DNA of 64,000 nucleotides from Bacteroidales bacterium (lineage in GTDB: Bacteria; Bacteroidota; Bacteroidia; Bacteroidales; ML635J-15), in assembly GCA_017651185.1 (NCBI GenBank), contig JAGCDJ010000019.1, positions 62,001 through 126,000 on the forward strand, read 5' to 3'. A program made the translations under genes and the position numbers. The notes beneath the pieces are model-generated. The model worked only from the letters and a program-made list of their open reading frames with translations. It ran no database searches and was not told the origin of the DNA. Shown piece by piece: positions 8,776-16,300 of this stretch. Position 1 is the stretch's first letter. Every line of letters starts with the position of its first letter.

Positions 8776-9906
8776 TTACTTAACCTGAGGCATCTGGTCC
8801 TTGAAGAGCGGAGTCTTCTTAACTTCGGCCTTTACCTTCTTGCCACGGATGTCGATGTAGATTTCGGTGCCTTCCTTCCAGAAGCCGCGGTTGAGGTATG
8901 CCATACCGATACCCTTCTTCATCATTGGCGACATTGCTCCCGAGGTAACATGACCAATCTCGTTGCCTTCTGCATCGTAAACGAGGTATTCGGGACGCGG
9001 AATGCCACGGTCAACGAGGATGAAACCCTTCAACATCTTGCTTGTGCCTTCTGCTTTCAGTTTCTCGTGGTATGCACGGTTGGTGAAGTCGTTGCCATCA
9101 ACAAACTTGGTGATCCATCCGAGACCTGCTTCGATTGGCGAAGTGGTGTCGTTGATGTCGTGTCCGTAGAGGCAGAATCCCATTTCGAGGCGGAGAGTGT
9201 CGCGTGCGCCAAGACCAATCATTCTAATGCCGAATTCTTCACCTGCATCAAGAACAGCCTTCAACAGCTTGTCTGCGTATGGGTTCTTTGCGTAAATTTC
9301 GCATCCACCTGCACCAGTGTAACCGGTTGTCGAGAAGATAACTTCTGGAATGCCAGCGAATTCGATAATCTTGTTGGTGTAGTATTCCATGTCGATTACA
9401 TTAGCCTTTGTGAGTTTCTGCATAGCCTTCAGAGCGTAAGGACCCTGAACAGCGAGCTGGCAGTATTCGTCGGATGCGTTTACGATGTCCTGTCCGACCT
9501 TCAGGCCCATCTTTTCTGCTATTGCGATGCACCAGTTCCAGTCCTTGTCGATGTTGGCAGCGTTTACAACGAGGAAATACTTCTTGTCGTTGATTCTGTA
9601 AACCAGCAGGTCGTCAACGATACCGCCGTCGTTGTTAGGCAGGCACGAGTACTGAACCTTACCGTCGGTGAGGTCGGCAACATTGTTTGAAGTAACCTTC
9701 TGTACGAAGTCGAAAGCCTTGTCGCCGGTTACCCAGAATTCGCCCATGTGAGAAACATCGAAAACGCCGATATGTTCGCGGCAGAAGATGTGCTCGTCGT
9801 TTATGCTAGTGTACTGGATTGGCATGTTGAAGCCAGCGAAAGGTGCCATCTGTGCGCCCTGTGCGATGTGAAACTGCGTGAAGGCAGTGGTTTTGATTTC
9901 TTCCAT
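8776..9906 (-). CDS. gcvT: Glycine cleavage system T protein (aminomethyltransferase)
   Basis: This 376-aa protein has the family-typical start (TAFTQFHIAQGAQMAPFAG), GVFDVSHMGEF and the folate-binding region QYSCLPNNDGGIVDDLLVYR, with the C-terminal barrel ending near TPLFKDQ. It transfers the aminomethyl group of glycine from H protein to tetrahydrofolate, releasing ammonia. The gene stands alone, with its own -7 box (9954-9961) and terminator (8721-8757); gcvH and gcvP are not in the window. Confidence 0.95.
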   Translation of the reverse strand: MEEIKTTAFTQFHIAQGAQMAPFAGFNMPIQYTSINDEHIFCREHIGVFDVSHMGEFWVTGDKAFDFVQKVTSNNVADLTDGKVQYSCLPNNDGGIVDDLLVYRINDKKYFLVVNAANIDKDWNWCIAIAEKMGLKVGQDIVNASDEYCQLAVQGPYALKAMQKLTKANVIDMEYYTNKIIEFAGIPEVIFSTTGYTGAGGCEIYAKNPYADKLLKAVLDAGEEFGIRMIGLGARDTLRLEMGFCLYGHDINDTTSPIEAGLGWITKFVDGNDFTNRAYHEKLKAEGTSKMLKGFILVDRGIPRPEYLVYDAEGNEIGHVTSGAMSPMMKKGIGMAYLNRGFWKEGTEIYIDIRGKKVKAEVKKTPLFKDQMPQVK

Positions 9907-9953
9907 TATGTTATGTCTTTAAGTTTTTAATGAATTTTTTGAAAAATTTGGGG

Positions 9954-9961
9954 CAAAGATA
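9954..9961 (-). promoter_or_regulatory. -7 promoter element (TATCTTTG) of gcvT
   Basis: The minus strand reads TATCTTTGCC about 48 bases before the gcvT start. Confidence 0.6.
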
Positions 9962-10046
9962 ATACATTTAATTTATAGTTGCAAAGGGAAAAATTTTGTT
10001 GTGCGACGATTATTAATATTCATATTGAAAGTTCGGAAAAGTTGTG

Positions 10047-10054
10047 TAAATTTG
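10047..10054 (+). promoter_or_regulatory. -7 promoter element (TAAATTTG) of the DUF3791/DUF3990 operon
   Basis: TAAATTTGCAA lies 20 bases before the ATG at 10074, with a TTG (-33 type) at 10025-10027. Confidence 0.65.
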
Positions 10055-10073
10055 CAATCGGAATCGAATCGAT

Positions 10074-10298
10074 ATGTCAAGAGAAGAAAAAAATACGGCA
10101 GGTTATATGGTGGCTCTTATCAGTGAGTTTGCTACACACTTTAAGATGTTGCCCAATGAAGCGTATCTTTATCTGAAGCGTTATAAAGGTCTTGATCATC
10201 TTCGGGAAAATTACAGCATATTGCATACATTGTCGTTTCGTGATGCTGTAGAGGCAATGGTTGATGTATGTAACAACAATGGAGGCTGGTTGAAATGA
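10074..10298 (+). CDS. DUF3791-type small protein (putative antitoxin)
   Basis: This 74-aa soluble protein resembles DUF3791: ISEFATHFKMLPNEAYLYLK, then a helical C-terminus with SFRDAVEAMVDVC. Its TGA stop overlaps the next start (ATGA at 10295-10298), the arrangement of coupled toxin-antitoxin genes. DUF3791 genes are regularly found beside DUF3990 genes. The antitoxin role is inferred from this context only. Confidence 0.65.
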   Translation: MSREEKNTAGYMVALISEFATHFKMLPNEAYLYLKRYKGLDHLRENYSILHTLSFRDAVEAMVDVCNNNGGWLK

Positions 10299-10774
10299 TT
10301 TTGTATCATGGTTCAAATATTAGGATTGTTGTTCCAGATATATCTTATTCAAAGCCATTCAAGGATTTTGGTAAGGGTTTTTATTTGTCCGATAATTATG
10401 AGCAAGCAAATGAAATGGCTTCGCAGAAAGTAAGGCAGTTTCATACAGGAGAACCAATAGTAAGCATGTTCAATTTTGATGAAAAACTATTGGAGTCAAA
10501 AGATTTGAATGTCAAGATATTTCCCGATTATAGTGAGGAATGGGCAACTTTTGTCATTAACAATCGCGATGAAAACATTTCACAGCCAGTGCATGACTAC
10601 GATATAGTTTATGGACCAATTGCTGACGATGGTGTTACTTTCCAACTGCGTCGTTATCTTGGCGGTGTAATTTCATTGTCTCGTTTGGTGGAAGAATTAA
10701 AGTTTGCAAAAGGTATAACGTTTCAATATTTCTTTGGTACAAATAAGGCGTTACAAAAATTGGTAGCAATATGA
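10295..10774 (+). CDS. DUF3990 protein, ADP-ribosyltransferase-like (putative toxin)
   Basis: This 159-aa protein matches DUF3990: it starts LYHGSNIRIVVPDISYS and has KDFGKGFYLSDNYEQA, then ISQPVHDYDIVYGPIADD. YHGS and the GxGFYLS block resemble the H and Y motifs of the ADP-ribosyltransferase fold; a possible third-motif position is in ITFQYFFG. It overlaps its neighbours by 4 nt on both sides. The sequence suggests a small NAD-using toxin held by one or both flanking proteins, but neither activity nor target can be shown here. Confidence 0.7.
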   Translation: MILYHGSNIRIVVPDISYSKPFKDFGKGFYLSDNYEQANEMASQKVRQFHTGEPIVSMFNFDEKLLESKDLNVKIFPDYSEEWATFVINNRDENISQPVHDYDIVYGPIADDGVTFQLRRYLGGVISLSRLVEELKFAKGITFQYFFGTNKALQKLVAI

Positions 10775-11001
10775 CAACAAGATTGACTCCTGCTCAAATA
10801 CAAATAATGAAAGACGACATAGCAACAGCTCTTGTCTGCAATCTTATTAACGACTACAATTATTCGTTGCAGGATGCCCTTGATATTTTATATACTTCAA
10901 AAACATTTGAAAGCCTTCAAGATAGTCAAACTGGGTTATATTACCAAAGTCCCGGTTATGTGTATTCTTTCATAGTTGATGAGATTAACGCGAAACGATA
11001 A
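10771..11001 (+). CDS. DUF3791-like small protein, third gene of the trio
   Basis: This 76-aa helical protein (DDIATALVCNLINDYNYSL, then TGLYYQSPGYVYSFI) starts in a 4-nt overlap with the DUF3990 gene. It resembles DUF3791-associated proteins found on the other side of DUF3990 genes. Whether it or the 74-aa protein neutralises the central gene is open. Confidence 0.55.
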   Translation: MTTRLTPAQIQIMKDDIATALVCNLINDYNYSLQDALDILYTSKTFESLQDSQTGLYYQSPGYVYSFIVDEINAKR

Positions 11002-11154
11002 ATTCTGTCGGTTTGAGTTTTTGCGAGAAAAACGGAAAACATAAGACATTCTGTACAATTCATAAAATATTAGTCTGTAACCTATTATATGTTTATTAGT
11101 TGGTTTCGGTGTATAACTATTGCATTACAAAACTATTTGCTACTTTTTTTTTCT

Positions 11155-11162
11155 TAAACTTG
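11155..11162 (+). promoter_or_regulatory. Weak -7 element (TAAACTTG) before the 5-alpha-reductase gene
   Basis: TAAACTTGCG differs by one base from TAnnTTTG and lies 35 bases upstream of the ATG at 11198. Confidence 0.35.
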
Positions 11163-11197
11163 CGCCTTAAAATTTTTAAAGGAGTTTTTAAGGATAA

Positions 11198-11998
11198 ATG
11201 GAAGCTATTTTCACACCCGAATTTTTCAATACCATGCTGATAGTGATGGCAGCAGTAGGACTAGTGGTATTTATTTCGCTTTATTTTGTTGATGCAGGTT
11301 ACGGAAAGATGATTTCTGCAAAGTGGGGACCGGCAATGCCCAATAAATTGGGATGGATGTTGATGGAATGTCCGGTGTTCATTATCGTGCTCTACCTTTG
11401 GTGGACTGCTGCTCCCGAAGTTAAGTACAATGCACCATACCTATTGTTCTTGCTGTTCTTCGAACTGCACTATTTCCAGCGTTCATTCATTTTCCCATTC
11501 CTGCTGAAAGGCAAGTCGAAGATGCCGATTGCTATTATGGCAATGTCGGTGATTTGGAACTTGATAAACGGATACATTCAGGGCTACTGGCTTTTCCATC
11601 TTGCACCTGCAAATTCGACATATAGCCAACTTTATACAACCGACTGGCTCACAAGTTGGCAGTTTATCGCTGGAACTATCATTTTCTTTGCCGGCATGTT
11701 TATCAACTTGCATTCCGACCATGTTATCCGCCATCTGCGTAAGCCTGGCGACACCAACCATTACCTGCCAAAGAAAGGTATGTACAAGTATGTAACAAGC
11801 GCCAACTATTTTGGTGAAATTACCGAATGGCTCGGTTTCGCATTACTTACTTGGTCGTGGGCTGGCGCCTTGTTCTTCTGGTTCTCGTGCTGCAACCTTG
11901 TGCCACGTGCAAACTCAATCTACCACAAGTACGAAAAGGAATTTCCGGAGGAGTTTGACAGGAAGAAATTGAAACGAATTATTCCAAAGGTGTATTAA
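11198..11998 (+). CDS. 3-oxo-5-alpha-steroid 4-dehydrogenase family protein (5AR-like)
   Basis: This 266-aa membrane protein has about six hydrophobic segments and the steroid 5-alpha-reductase C-terminal block: HLRKPGDTNHYLPKKGMYKY, then SANYFGEITEWLGFALLTWS, then NLVPRANSIYHKYEKEFPE and RIIPKVY. Family enzymes use NADPH to reduce the delta-4 bond of 3-oxo-steroids to the 5-alpha product. Downstream lie an OYE-family reductase and an SDR on the same strand; a 5AR/5BR/3-beta-HSDH set of this kind has been described in gut Bacteroidales that convert lithocholic acid derivatives. Substrate assignment here is inference. Confidence 0.85.
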   Translation: MEAIFTPEFFNTMLIVMAAVGLVVFISLYFVDAGYGKMISAKWGPAMPNKLGWMLMECPVFIIVLYLWWTAAPEVKYNAPYLLFLLFFELHYFQRSFIFPFLLKGKSKMPIAIMAMSVIWNLINGYIQGYWLFHLAPANSTYSQLYTTDWLTSWQFIAGTIIFFAGMFINLHSDHVIRHLRKPGDTNHYLPKKGMYKYVTSANYFGEITEWLGFALLTWSWAGALFFWFSCCNLVPRANSIYHKYEKEFPEEFDRKKLKRIIPKVY

Positions 11999-12012
11999 TG
12001 TGGTTTAAGGGG

Positions 12013-12066
12013 TCGAAGATTTGAAGATTTGAAGATTCGAAGATTCGAAAATTCAAGGATTGGAAG
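12013..12066. repeat. Low-complexity phrase (gaagattcg/gaagatttg iterations)
   Basis: At least five imperfect copies of a 9-nt word fill the gap between the 5AR-like gene and the S23 gene. Confidence 0.6.
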
Positions 12067-12089
12067 AGGAAGATTTTTATTAGATAATT

Positions 12090-12479
12090 ATGGCAACAGT
12101 ATCGTCGTTTGAAGAATTAGATATTTGGAAACAAGCTCGTGAGATATGCATGAGCGTATATGAAATTACTTGTCATGAGAATTTTAATAATGATTTTCGT
12201 TTTTGTTCTCAAATTAGAGCTGCAGCAGGGTCGATAATGGATAATATAGCCGAAGGATTCGAGAGAGAAGGTAATAAAGAGTTTATACAATTTTTGTTTT
12301 ATGCAAAAGGTTCTTGTGGTGAGTTACGAAGCCAATTAATCCGTGCATGCGATTGGAAATATATTACAAATGAAGAATTTAATAAGTTAAAAGAAGATGC
12401 ATCTAAAATTTCTACTGGCATTTATAATTTTATAAAGTATCTGAAAAATAGTAATTTCTCTGGAAACAGATTTAAATAA
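12090..12479 (+). CDS. Four-helix bundle protein (S23/23S rRNA IVP family)
   Basis: This 129-aa all-helical protein has the family hallmarks ELDIWKQAREICMSVY, QIRAAAGSIMDNIAEGFER and FLFYAKGSCGELRSQLIRAC. S23 proteins were first seen inside intervening sequences of 23S rRNA genes but are also widespread as free genes in Bacteroidetes. Here it stands between two enzyme genes and is bounded on both sides by low-complexity AT-rich phrases (12013-12066 and 12480-12537), suggesting it arrived as a unit. Its AT content is higher than that of the flanking reductase genes. Molecular function is unknown. Confidence 0.85.
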   Translation: MATVSSFEELDIWKQAREICMSVYEITCHENFNNDFRFCSQIRAAAGSIMDNIAEGFEREGNKEFIQFLFYAKGSCGELRSQLIRACDWKYITNEEFNKLKEDASKISTGIYNFIKYLKNSNFSGNRFK

Positions 12480-12537
12480 TCATCAAATTATCAAATCATC
12501 AAATTATCAAATTGTTGAATCATCAAATTATTGAATC
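12480..12537. repeat. Low-complexity phrase (catcaaattatt iterations)
   Basis: Repeated words catcaaattat and ttgaatcat directly precede the ATG at 12538. A near-identical phrase recurs at 26891-26914. Confidence 0.65.
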
Positions 12538-13809
12538 ATGAACAAACTTTTCACCCCATACCAGTTAGGTCCAATAACACTCCGTAACCGCTTCATCCGC
12601 TCTGCGGCTTTCGAGAATATGGCACGCGACAATATGCCGACTCAGGAATTAATGGACTATCATGTAAGTGTTGCACGCGGAGGCGTTGGAATGACAACCG
12701 TGGCTTACTGCGCTGTCGATTTGTCAGGCGTTTCGTTCAACGGACAGATATATGTACGCGAGGAAAGTCTTCCTGCATTGCGCAAACTTACCGATGCTAT
12801 TCACGCCGAAGGCGCAAAGGTCAGCATCCAACTCGGACATTGCGGAAATATGACTCACCGCGCAACCTGCCATTGTATGCCAGTTAGCGCATCCAACGGC
12901 TTTAACCTGTATTCGCCGACTTTCCATCGTCGTCTGAAGGTTGAGGAGATTAAGCAACTTGTTAAGAAGTTTGGCGAAGCCGTTGATTTCTGCCGCGAGG
13001 CTGGTTTCGACTGCGTTGAGATTCACGCAGGACATTCCTACCTTATTTCGCAGTTCATTGGCAAGCGCACCAACCGCCGTCACGATGAGTACGGAGGTTC
13101 GTTCGAGAATCGTGTTCGTTTCTTGAATGAAATTCTTGACGAGGTTATGCTTCACGCAAGGGATGATATGGCGGTTGTTGTAAAGACCAACATGTGGGAC
13201 GACTGCTGGCGTGGTGTAAGCATCGAGGAGGGAATAAAGGTTGCCAAGGAAATCGCCAAGCACAAGGTTCACGGAATAGTTTTGTCGGGTGGTACTGTAA
13301 GTGCTTCGCCGATGACGATTCTCGGTGGTGCTATGCCGTACAAGACTTTGGCTTATTACATGCCTAAGTCGTTCTGGTGGCTCAAGGCAGCGCTTAACAT
13401 TCCTGGTGCTGCACCTATAGTTATGCCTACATCTCCGTTCAAGGAGTTGTATTTTATGGAGAAAGCCAAGATTTTTCAGAAAGAAATCAAGGATGTTCCG
13501 TTGATTTATGTTGGTGGTGTTCAGTCGGGTGCAAACTGCCAGAAGATTATGGACGAAGGTTTCGAACTTTTCCAGATTGCGCATGTACTCATCAAGGATC
13601 CCGATTTTGTAAAGCACGTTCAGGAAAACATCAATTATCATGCAGGTTGCTGTCGTTCAAACTACTGTGTAGCACGTATGTACACTCTCGATATGAAGTG
13701 TCACGAATGCGTAGTGCGTGATGGCGAGGTTATTCCAAAGAGAATACAGAAGGAAATCAAAAAACTCGAAACAAAGGCAAAGAAATCGGTAGAGGAAAGC
13801 AAGAAGTAG
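12538..13809 (+). CDS. NADH:flavin oxidoreductase, old yellow enzyme family (5BR/BaiCD-like)
   Basis: This 423-aa cytosolic flavoenzyme has the FMN-binding TIM barrel of the OYE/2,4-dienoyl-CoA reductase family: LFTPYQLGPITLRNRFIRSA at the start, VEIHAGHSYLISQF with the substrate-site His residues, and NRRHDEYGGSFENRVRF. A cysteine-rich stretch (GCCRSNYCVARMYTLDMKC) after the barrel probably holds an iron-sulfur cluster. The FAD/NAD(P) domains of full-length 2,4-dienoyl-CoA reductase are absent, and the C-terminus is a short Lys-rich tail. Beside a 5AR-like and an SDR gene it fits a delta-4 steroid/bile-acid 5-beta-reductase, but other enoate substrates are possible. Confidence 0.85.
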   Translation: MNKLFTPYQLGPITLRNRFIRSAAFENMARDNMPTQELMDYHVSVARGGVGMTTVAYCAVDLSGVSFNGQIYVREESLPALRKLTDAIHAEGAKVSIQLGHCGNMTHRATCHCMPVSASNGFNLYSPTFHRRLKVEEIKQLVKKFGEAVDFCREAGFDCVEIHAGHSYLISQFIGKRTNRRHDEYGGSFENRVRFLNEILDEVMLHARDDMAVVVKTNMWDDCWRGVSIEEGIKVAKEIAKHKVHGIVLSGGTVSASPMTILGGAMPYKTLAYYMPKSFWWLKAALNIPGAAPIVMPTSPFKELYFMEKAKIFQKEIKDVPLIYVGGVQSGANCQKIMDEGFELFQIAHVLIKDPDFVKHVQENINYHAGCCRSNYCVARMYTLDMKCHECVVRDGEVIPKRIQKEIKKLETKAKKSVEESKK

Positions 13810-13830
13810 GATTTTAGGAAACGATAAATT

Positions 13831-14658
13831 ATGCTCTCATTAGTTACAGGTGCAAGTTCGGGAATAGGGTTGCAGTATGCAACGCAGTTGGCGAGGGATT
13901 ATCATACCGACCTTTTGTTGGTAAGTAATCAGGAGAAGGAATTGCAGGAAGTGGCTGAAAATCTTGCAAAGGAATACGGAGTAAAGACTATTGCACATTA
14001 TGCCGATTTAAGTCTGTCCACTGCGGCCGATGACCTTTTCAAATATTGTCAGGACAACAATTTGGTGGTTGACATTCTTATAAACGATGCTGGTGTTTTC
14101 TTTTTCAATCCGTATTGCGAAACAAGCATGAAGCGTATCGACCTTATGCTTAACCTGCATGTTATGACGGTTTCGAAGATGTGTCGTCTGTTTGGAGAAG
14201 CAATGATTAACAGGCAGTTGACTGAGGAAGAGAAAACCCAGAAAATTTGTGGCAAGAAGCGCAAAAAGGGGTATATACTGAATATGTCGTCAATGTCGGC
14301 ATGGATGGCAATGCCTGGTATTCAGACCTATAACGCATCGAAGGCATATATCTACAATTTTACCAAGTCGCTTTGGTACGAGCTTAAACCTCATGATGTA
14401 AACATAATTGCAATGGCCCCTGGCGCTGTCGATACCGCTTTGTTCGGACTTGCACCGCGCTTGCGCAAGTTGGCGGTAAATTTAACGGTAAGTATAACTC
14501 CCGAAAAGTTGGTGAAAAAAGCCCTGCGAAAGATGTTCCGTGGCAAGAAGGCATCTACTCCCGGATTTTTAAACTGGCTTGCAACACCATTGCTGAAGCA
14601 TACTCCCGACTGGATGCTTTTCCTTGCTATGAAGCATGTAGGGAAATACCAGAAGTAA
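13831..14658 (+). CDS. Short-chain dehydrogenase/reductase (3-beta-HSDH candidate)
   Basis: This 275-aa classical SDR has the cofactor motif TGASSGIG (6-13), NDAGVFF in place of the usual NNAG, the catalytic SSMSAW Ser and the YNASK Tyr-Lys pair. A C-terminal hydrophobic stretch (FLNWLATPLLKHTPDWMLFL) could form a membrane contact. It begins 21 nt after the OYE-family gene. In the steroid context the natural guess is a 3-hydroxysteroid dehydrogenase, but SDR substrate cannot be read from motifs. Confidence 0.85.
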   Translation: MLSLVTGASSGIGLQYATQLARDYHTDLLLVSNQEKELQEVAENLAKEYGVKTIAHYADLSLSTAADDLFKYCQDNNLVVDILINDAGVFFFNPYCETSMKRIDLMLNLHVMTVSKMCRLFGEAMINRQLTEEEKTQKICGKKRKKGYILNMSSMSAWMAMPGIQTYNASKAYIYNFTKSLWYELKPHDVNIIAMAPGAVDTALFGLAPRLRKLAVNLTVSITPEKLVKKALRKMFRGKKASTPGFLNWLATPLLKHTPDWMLFLAMKHVGKYQK

Positions 14659-14663
14659 ATAAA

Positions 14664-14695
14664 TTTACGATTTTTGACTTACGATTTACGATTTC
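14664..14695. repeat. Low-complexity phrase (tacgattt iterations)
   Basis: tttacgattt and ttacgatttacg follow the SDR stop. A similar phrase follows tnaA at 45793-45816. Confidence 0.5.
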
Positions 14696-14705
14696 TCTCT
14701 TCATA

Positions 14706-14731
14706 GTCATGCTGAACTTGTTTCAGCATCT
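14706..14731. repeat. Intergenic palindrome (atgctgaa-cttgt-ttcagcat)
   Basis: An 8-bp perfect stem (14709-14716 / 14722-14729) with a 5-nt loop and no T tract. I recognise the same word as a dispersed repeat in many Bacteroidetes genomes. Confidence 0.6.
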
Positions 14732-14805
14732 GTTACTAATGTCGTTATGTGTTTTGTAAGCCTTTTATTTCTAGTTTGTTAGTATTCTGTAGTTGGAAAT
14801 TACTC

Positions 14806-14962
14806 GTCCGTAACTATGTGTTTTTGTGTACTTACGGACTGGAAATAATTAAAATTGCTCGTCCTTAACTATATATTTTTAGATACTTGCGGACTGAAAA
14901 TAATTAAAATTCCTTGTCCGTAACTATTAAATTTTATATATTCGCAGATTGGAATTAGTTAA
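14806..14962 (+). repeat. Three tandem 55-bp units, each with a GTCCGTAA/TTACGGAC-type inverted repeat
   Basis: Units begin at 14806, 14861 and 14916, exactly 55 bp apart, with a decayed partial unit before the first. Inside each, GTCCGTAA (or GTCCTTAA) is answered about 25 nt later by TTACGGAC, TTGCGGAC or TTCGCAGA. The last unit contains a TTG at 14914-14916 and a TATATTCG box at 14937-14944, at about the spacing of a Bacteroidetes promoter for the gene at 14977. The array may be a multiplied promoter/operator. Confidence 0.75.
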
Positions 14963-14976
14963 CGGAGATATACATT

Positions 14977-16290
14977 ATGAAGAACCTGTTACTTGCAACC
15001 CTTGTTTTGCTTTCGTCGTTCTGCTTTGCGCAGACAAGGTCGATACTTTTTATCGGCAATAGCTATACATATTTTAATGGTGGCGTTGATGCGATGCTCA
15101 AGAACATTGCCTTGGCGGAAGGCGACACCTTATATACCGAGTCGTTCACTATGGGCGGTGCAAAATTCAGTGATTTTTGCAACAATTCGGAGACCTTTGC
15201 CCGAATAAGGTCGCGTGCGTGGGACTATGTTGTGTTGCAGGAGCAGAGCCAGTTGCCAGCATTTCCACCTTCGCAGGTCGAGGCAGAGTGCTATCCGTTT
15301 GCAAAACGCTTGTGTGACTCGATACGCGCCAACGACTCATGTACGCAGATTCTCTTCTTTATGACTTGGGGACGTCAGAATGGTGACCAGACAAACTGTG
15401 GGTTTTATGAACCATTGTGTACCTACGACGGTATGCAGCAGCGTCTGCGCGAAAGCTATGTGCAGATGGCTGATGACAACAATGCCATTGTTGTTCCAGT
15501 TGGGTTGGCGTGGAAATATGTTCGCGACAACTATCCAGAAATCAATCTTTACCAGTCGGACGAAAGTCACCCGACAGTAGAGGGAACTTATTTGGCAGCA
15601 ATGACATTTTGTAAGACTATCTACTATGGTGATTATGCATATGGTGATTATGCATCTTATAGACCAGACGGCATTGATTTTCAAAATTATGTGCATTTGT
15701 ATATGGCAATTTCTGGAGTAATAAGTAATAATAGTGAAGAATGTAATTTGAATGATATGCTTTTTGTAAAATTAGTTCATTTGGGGACTTATGCAAAAAG
15801 TGCAGTTGCAACTCATCATGCAGACATAAAAATTTCTCATGATTTCGATTCTTGTGTTTGTGATTTTGGAAATGGTGTTTCTCATACTTTCTTACCAAAT
15901 GATGAAGAAGTTTCTAATGATGGTATTTATGTTAATTTTACAACATATCTTGGCAATATTCCCAGTGAACTTTTAAATGTTTGTGTAACTGCTTATCGTG
16001 GAGATTGCTGTGTTTCTGATTGTGAGGAGTTTTTATATGACTATTCTGTGGGTATTGAGGGAATAGCGGAAAATCTTTTTGAAAGTTTGAATTTTGTCAA
16101 TCCCGTAACCAATGGAAAAATCCAGTTTGATTCGGATGTAACTGGCAATTATGAAATCTATTCCATCGAAGGTCGTATGCTTGACAGCGGTTTTGTTTCG
16201 GGTTGCGAGATTGATGTTTCGCAACTGAAAAACGGTGTGTATATGATTAGGATAGAGGATAGGACGGAAAAATTTGTTGTGGCAAATTAA
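14977..16290 (+). CDS. Secreted SGNH/GDSL-like hydrolase with T9SS sorting domain
   Basis: This 437-aa protein has a signal peptide (MKNLLLATLVLLSSFCFAQ). Its SGNH hydrolase domain (about 20-225) carries the Ser block FIGNSYTY, Gly block TMGGAKFSDF, VLQEQSQLP, and the Asp-His block DESHPTVEGTY. Residues about 340-437 form a T9SS type A sorting domain (ETYDIVE-like start, ending NGVYMIRIEDRTEKFVVAN). It is probably an exported surface esterase or deacetylase for glycans. Between about residues 218 and 340 the DNA becomes more AT-rich, and a 15-bp tandem duplication (15625-15654) encodes a repeated YGDYA. Confidence 0.8.
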   Translation: MKNLLLATLVLLSSFCFAQTRSILFIGNSYTYFNGGVDAMLKNIALAEGDTLYTESFTMGGAKFSDFCNNSETFARIRSRAWDYVVLQEQSQLPAFPPSQVEAECYPFAKRLCDSIRANDSCTQILFFMTWGRQNGDQTNCGFYEPLCTYDGMQQRLRESYVQMADDNNAIVVPVGLAWKYVRDNYPEINLYQSDESHPTVEGTYLAAMTFCKTIYYGDYAYGDYASYRPDGIDFQNYVHLYMAISGVISNNSEECNLNDMLFVKLVHLGTYAKSAVATHHADIKISHDFDSCVCDFGNGVSHTFLPNDEEVSNDGIYVNFTTYLGNIPSELLNVCVTAYRGDCCVSDCEEFLYDYSVGIEGIAENLFESLNFVNPVTNGKIQFDSDVTGNYEIYSIEGRMLDSGFVSGCEIDVSQLKNGVYMIRIEDRTEKFVVAN

Positions 16291-16300
16291 TAGTTTTGTT

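Noticed and set aside
8950..9690. 246-codon ORF opposite gcvT
   Set aside because: Antisense shadow of a well-conserved gene, Cys/Val-rich without domain features.
12724..13641. 305-codon ORF opposite the OYE-family gene
   Set aside because: Antisense shadow; the plus-strand protein has the full family pattern.
14706..14731. Terminator of the SDR gene
   Set aside because: The stem is perfect but no T run follows, and the word is a known type of dispersed palindrome.
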